Shown piece by piece: positions 61,227 to 64,000 of a stretch of 64,000 nt of DNA. Positions within the stretch are counted from its first letter, which is position 1. Each line of letters starts with the position of its first letter. The stretch spans positions 1 through 64,000 of the forward strand of contig JACJZW010000011.1 in the NCBI GenBank assembly GCA_020635355.1, written 5' to 3'. The position numbers and the translations under genes are program-made. Under the pieces are notes generated by a model, which was not told the DNA's origin, did not search any database, and saw only the letters and a program-made list of their open reading frames with translations. The DNA is from Flavobacteriales bacterium. GTDB taxonomy: Bacteria > Bacteroidota > Bacteroidia > NS11-12g > UBA9320.

Positions 61227-62798
61227 ATGGACATTTTTAATATCGTATCAGGTCTGGTAGGACTGATTGTAGGCGGCGGTGTAGCCTACGTTTTTCTAAG
61301 CAAACAATCATCACTCAAGGCTAATGCTACACTTTCTGTAGCAGAGGAAAAAGCTAAATCAATGTTGCGGGAAGCTGAGGAAAAAGCCAAATCATACAAG
61401 AAATCCCGGGAAATTGAAGCCAAAGAGCGATTCCTTCAGTTAAAACAGGAGCACGAAAAAGAAGTGCGAGCCCGTGAGAAGGAAATCAGTCAGGCCGAGA
61501 ATGATCTTCGCAAAAAAGATCAATCCCTTAGCGACAAAATGGCCCATCAAGATCGTAAGATTCAGGAGATGGAGACGGTCAAGAAAAATCTCGAAAAGCA
61601 ACTTGAGATCGTCAATATCAAGCGGGAAGAAGTGGAGAAGACCCACGTCCAGCAGGTGAAAAACCTTGAGAAAATTGCTGGTCTTACCGCCGAGGAAGCC
61701 AAAAAGGATTTGGTTGAAGCCCTGAAGGAAGATGCCCGAACCGATGCACTCGCACAGGTGAAAAATATTGTTGAAGAAGCGAAACTCACTGCTCATAAGG
61801 ATGCGAAACGGATGATTCTCCAAACCATCCAACGTACCGCAGCCGAGCAGGCCATTGAGAATACGGTAACCGTTTTCAACATCGAAAATGATGAAGTCAA
61901 AGGACGAATCATCGGACGGGAAGGTCGAAACATCCGGGCACTGGAAGCGGCTACTGGTATCGAAATTATTGTGGATGATACTCCGGAAGCCATCATCCTT
62001 TCCGGGTTCGATCCCGTAAGAAGAGAAATCGCCCGAATGTCGCTTCACCGATTGATTACCGACGGACGAATTCACCCGGCCCGCATTGAAGAAGTGGTTG
62101 AAAAAACCCGTAAGGATGTAGAAGCAGAAATTCTGGAATATGGTGAACGAACCGTTATTGATCTGGGCATTAACGGACTTGCGCCTGAGTTGATTCGCAC
62201 CGTTGGACGGATGCGCTATCGATCCAGCTATGGTCAAAATCTACTGCAGCACAGTCGGGAAGTAGCAAACATGTGTGCCATCATGGCCACAGAATTTGGT
62301 CTTGACCCCAAACTCGCGAAACGAGCCGGCCTCCTTCACGACATTGGAAAGGTGCCGGATGAAGATCCTGAAATGCCACACGCCCTGTTGGGTATGAAGT
62401 GGGCGGAAAAATATGGCGAACATCCTGATGTATGTAATGCCATTGGTGCCCACCACGACGAAATTGAAATGACCAATCTCATTTCCCCAATCGTGCAGGC
62501 ATGTGACGCCATCTCCGGTTCTCGTCCGGGAGCTCGAAGGGAAGATAGCGAGGCCTACATCAAGCGATTGCAAGATCTGGAGAAACTGGCCCTCGGTTTT
62601 AACGGAGTGGAAAAAGCCTTCGCCATTCAGGCCGGTCGGGAACTGCGTGTCATAGTTGACAGCGATGTTCTGGAAGACAAACAAGCTGATTTGTTGAGCT
62701 TCGACATCAGCCAGAAGATCATGAAAGAAATGATTTATCCCGGGCAGATTAAAGTAACCGTTATCCGGGAACGTCGTGCCGTAAACTATGCCAAATAA
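61227..62798 (+). CDS. rny: Ribonuclease Y
   Basis: 523 aa. N-terminal membrane anchor (MDIFNIVSGLVGLIVGGGVAYVFL), long charged coiled coil (~30-200), KH domain with GRIIGREGRNIR (226-237) and HD domain with H371-D372 (AGLLHDIGK), ending VTVIRERRAVNYAK. It is the membrane-bound endoribonuclease that starts mRNA decay. With pnp elsewhere in the window, this gives both an endo- and an exo-nuclease. The end overlaps the next gene by 11 bp. Confidence 0.97.
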   Translation: MDIFNIVSGLVGLIVGGGVAYVFLSKQSSLKANATLSVAEEKAKSMLREAEEKAKSYKKSREIEAKERFLQLKQEHEKEVRAREKEISQAENDLRKKDQSLSDKMAHQDRKIQEMETVKKNLEKQLEIVNIKREEVEKTHVQQVKNLEKIAGLTAEEAKKDLVEALKEDARTDALAQVKNIVEEAKLTAHKDAKRMILQTIQRTAAEQAIENTVTVFNIENDEVKGRIIGREGRNIRALEAATGIEIIVDDTPEAIILSGFDPVRREIARMSLHRLITDGRIHPARIEEVVEKTRKDVEAEILEYGERTVIDLGINGLAPELIRTVGRMRYRSSYGQNLLQHSREVANMCAIMATEFGLDPKLAKRAGLLHDIGKVPDEDPEMPHALLGMKWAEKYGEHPDVCNAIGAHHDEIEMTNLISPIVQACDAISGSRPGARREDSEAYIKRLQDLEKLALGFNGVEKAFAIQAGRELRVIVDSDVLEDKQADLLSFDISQKIMKEMIYPGQIKVTVIRERRAVNYAK

Positions 62799-63558
62799 GG
62801 CATTTGGTACAGCTTTAATTCTTCTGGCTTCCATCCTGTTCGGATGTCAATCCCATGAACCCAGGCACGTGGATGCGCCGCAATTACGTGATTCTGTTTC
62901 AGCCCCTGATCGTTCAGACGTCAAACAGGCAAAACCGCTTCCAACCGTCTCACTAACCGAGCGAAGCATGTTGCTGGCCGGCTTAGTGGATGTGAAGCTT
63001 TATCACCCCAATATACAGGTCAATCTTCGCTACGCCACGACCGACAATTTCTTAAATCAAAACATTTACGGCACCATCAATTCGGCTTACATGACCAAGC
63101 CATGTGCTCAAAAACTGGGTCATGCTCAACAAATTCTGGACTCTGTGCACCCGGGTTTAAACTTATTGGTATGGGATGCAGCCCGACCGGTGCGTTGCCA
63201 ACAATTGATGTGGGATGCCGTGGACTTTCCAATAGAGGAACGCGTAAAATACGTAAGCAACCCGGCCAACCGTTCGCTTCACAACTTTGGATGCGCAGTG
63301 GATTTAACACTTACAGACTCCAACGGTCAGCAACTGGATATGGGTACCGGATTCGATGACTTTGACACCCTGGCACAACCTGTTTACGAAAGTCGATGTT
63401 TGCTTTCAGGTGCCTTGAACGAAGAACAACTCACCAATCGTAAAATTCTTCGCAGCACCATGCAAAAAGCCGGGTTCAGACAACTTCCCAGTGAATGGTG
63501 GCATTACAACTGTTGCTCACGGGAATACGCCAGTGAACATTTTTCCGTTGTGGAGTAA
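62788..63558 (+). CDS. VanX-like D-alanyl-D-alanine dipeptidase, lipoprotein (M15D)
   Basis: 256 aa. Lipobox LFGC (Cys20) after a short hydrophobic signal predicts attachment to a membrane. Residues ~70-250 form an M15D zinc peptidase: DAARPVRCQQLMWDAV, S-L-H-N-F-G-C-A-V-D (the SxHxxGxAxD zinc motif, ~170-180) and SEWWHY (ExWH, ~231-236). This is the VanX/DdpX type that hydrolyses D-Ala-D-Ala. In a lipoprotein of a Gram-negative it more likely serves peptidoglycan turnover than vancomycin resistance. There are no vanH or vanA genes here. It overlaps rny by 11 bp. Confidence 0.9.
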   Translation: MPNKAFGTALILLASILFGCQSHEPRHVDAPQLRDSVSAPDRSDVKQAKPLPTVSLTERSMLLAGLVDVKLYHPNIQVNLRYATTDNFLNQNIYGTINSAYMTKPCAQKLGHAQQILDSVHPGLNLLVWDAARPVRCQQLMWDAVDFPIEERVKYVSNPANRSLHNFGCAVDLTLTDSNGQQLDMGTGFDDFDTLAQPVYESRCLLSGALNEEQLTNRKILRSTMQKAGFRQLPSEWWHYNCCSREYASEHFSVVE

Positions 63559-63583
63559 GTCCCCGTCAATATCTTTGATATCC

Positions 63584-63994
63584 ATGAAAGCCCTAAGTCC
63601 AAACACCAATTTATTTCATTTCTGGTTGCTCATTCTCCGATTTGTAGGCGGCGGCGCAATGCTGACTCATGGCTATCCCAAACTTGAAAAACTATGGGAA
63701 GGCGGGAACATCAAATTTGCCGATCCCATCGGTTTAGGACCGGAGGTTTCTCTGTGGTTGGTGGTGATTGCAGAATTTGCCTGTTCCATCCTGTTGATTC
63801 TGGGCATTAAAACACGATTTGTGGTGATTCCACTAATCATCACCATGTTGGTGGCCGTGTTTATCACCCACGCCAGCGACCCGTTTTCCAAACAGGAATT
63901 GGGCACCCTCTATCTGGTACTTTATGGCACCCTATTTTTCACCGACGGCGGCAAGTTCACCCTTGTAGAATTGATCAAACGCTTTTCAAAGTGA
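63584..63994 (+). CDS. DoxX-family membrane protein
   Basis: 136 aa from the ATG of MKALSPNTNLFHFW, 25 bp after the dipeptidase stop; a longer frame starting inside that gene is not needed. Four hydrophobic segments: LLILRFVGGGAMLTHGYPKL, VSLWLVVIAEFACSILLILG, FVVIPLIITMLVAVFITHA, LYLVLYGTLFFTDG. The GGGAMLTHGYPKL...G...E...C motifs and the final TDGG-F-L are the DoxX signature. Family members have been tied to thiosulfate-quinone oxidoreduction or redox stress complexes, but the role here is unknown. Ends 6 bp before the window end. Confidence 0.9.
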   Translation: MKALSPNTNLFHFWLLILRFVGGGAMLTHGYPKLEKLWEGGNIKFADPIGLGPEVSLWLVVIAEFACSILLILGIKTRFVVIPLIITMLVAVFITHASDPFSKQELGTLYLVLYGTLFFTDGGKFTLVELIKRFSK

Positions 63995-64000
63995 GAAACA

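Noticed and set aside
60892..61230. Possible 6S RNA near zapA, as in Proteobacteria
   Set aside because: Only 23 bp separate zapA and rny, with no room for an RNA gene.
62788..63558. VanX-like gene considered as part of a vancomycin-resistance cluster
   Set aside because: No vanH, vanA-type ligase or VanRS genes are present, and the host is Gram-negative; peptidoglycan turnover is more likely.

Overview
The window is a chromosomal segment of a member of the Bacteroidota, most likely order Flavobacteriales or a close relative. This rests on type IX secretion (T9SS) cargo with type A and type B C-terminal sorting domains, a PorP/SprF-family protein, a TonB-dependent receptor with a carboxypeptidase-like regulatory domain, TAnnTTTG -7 promoter boxes, and the zapA-rny and rpsO-pnp neighbourhoods. 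I cannot name genus or species. No rRNA, tRNA, CRISPR array or prophage was seen. The genome is compact: several convergent pairs end 0-3 bp apart or overlap.

Layout. 0-5.5 kb (minus): a T9SS-sorted beta-propeller, a two-domain VOC protein, a short-chain dehydrogenase and a coiled-coil membrane protein. 5.9-9.1 kb (plus): a small orphan ORF, a SanA/YdcF-like protein, and a translationally coupled metallophosphoesterase and MurG-like glycosyltransferase. 9.1-17.8 kb (minus): TonB-dependent receptor, Crp/Fnr regulator, di-haem peroxidase, and a 1282-residue PhoX-like protein with a second propeller inserted in it. 18-20 kb (plus): beta-carbonic anhydrase and a GAF histidine kinase. 20-26.2 kb (minus): two exported repeat proteins, YceI, pirin (with a palindromic operator candidate) and aconitase. 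26.3-27.6 kb: accessory island with a Cys-rich lipoprotein and an S23-type four-helix-bundle gene, punctuated by G-rich heptanucleotide repeats. 27.6-36.2 kb (minus): PorP-TSP3-SPOR protein, a giant type-B-sorted adhesin and an M43 metalloprotease. 36.2-39.1 kb (minus): rpoN, a PAP2-like membrane protein and an enoyl-CoA hydratase. 39.2-42.8 kb (plus): asnS, a free-standing E2-like acyltransferase and a cytochrome P450.

42.7-43.8 kb holds a REP-associated transposase with four REP hairpins. It is bracketed by a 41-bp direct repeat carrying the 3' ends of both the P450 and the convergent folA gene. I read this as an insertion into an ancestral convergent overlap that left both genes intact. 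44-51.4 kb: esterase, nadC, DUF4783 protein, upp, two GT-C-type membrane proteins around a YjjG-like nucleotidase, and murQ. A gene-less inverted pair of the heptamer repeats lies before pnp. 51.5-56.5 kb (minus): pnp, rpsO and a VWA-like membrane protein. 56.5-58.3 kb: a decayed IS110-family transposase and a diverged direct repeat. 58.3-64 kb (plus): pheT, a ZapB-like coiled coil, zapA, rny, a VanX-like dipeptidase lipoprotein and a DoxX protein.

Themes: cell-surface export by T9SS, envelope and peptidoglycan metabolism, housekeeping translation and RNA turnover, and small mobile or repeat elements confined to intergenic sites.
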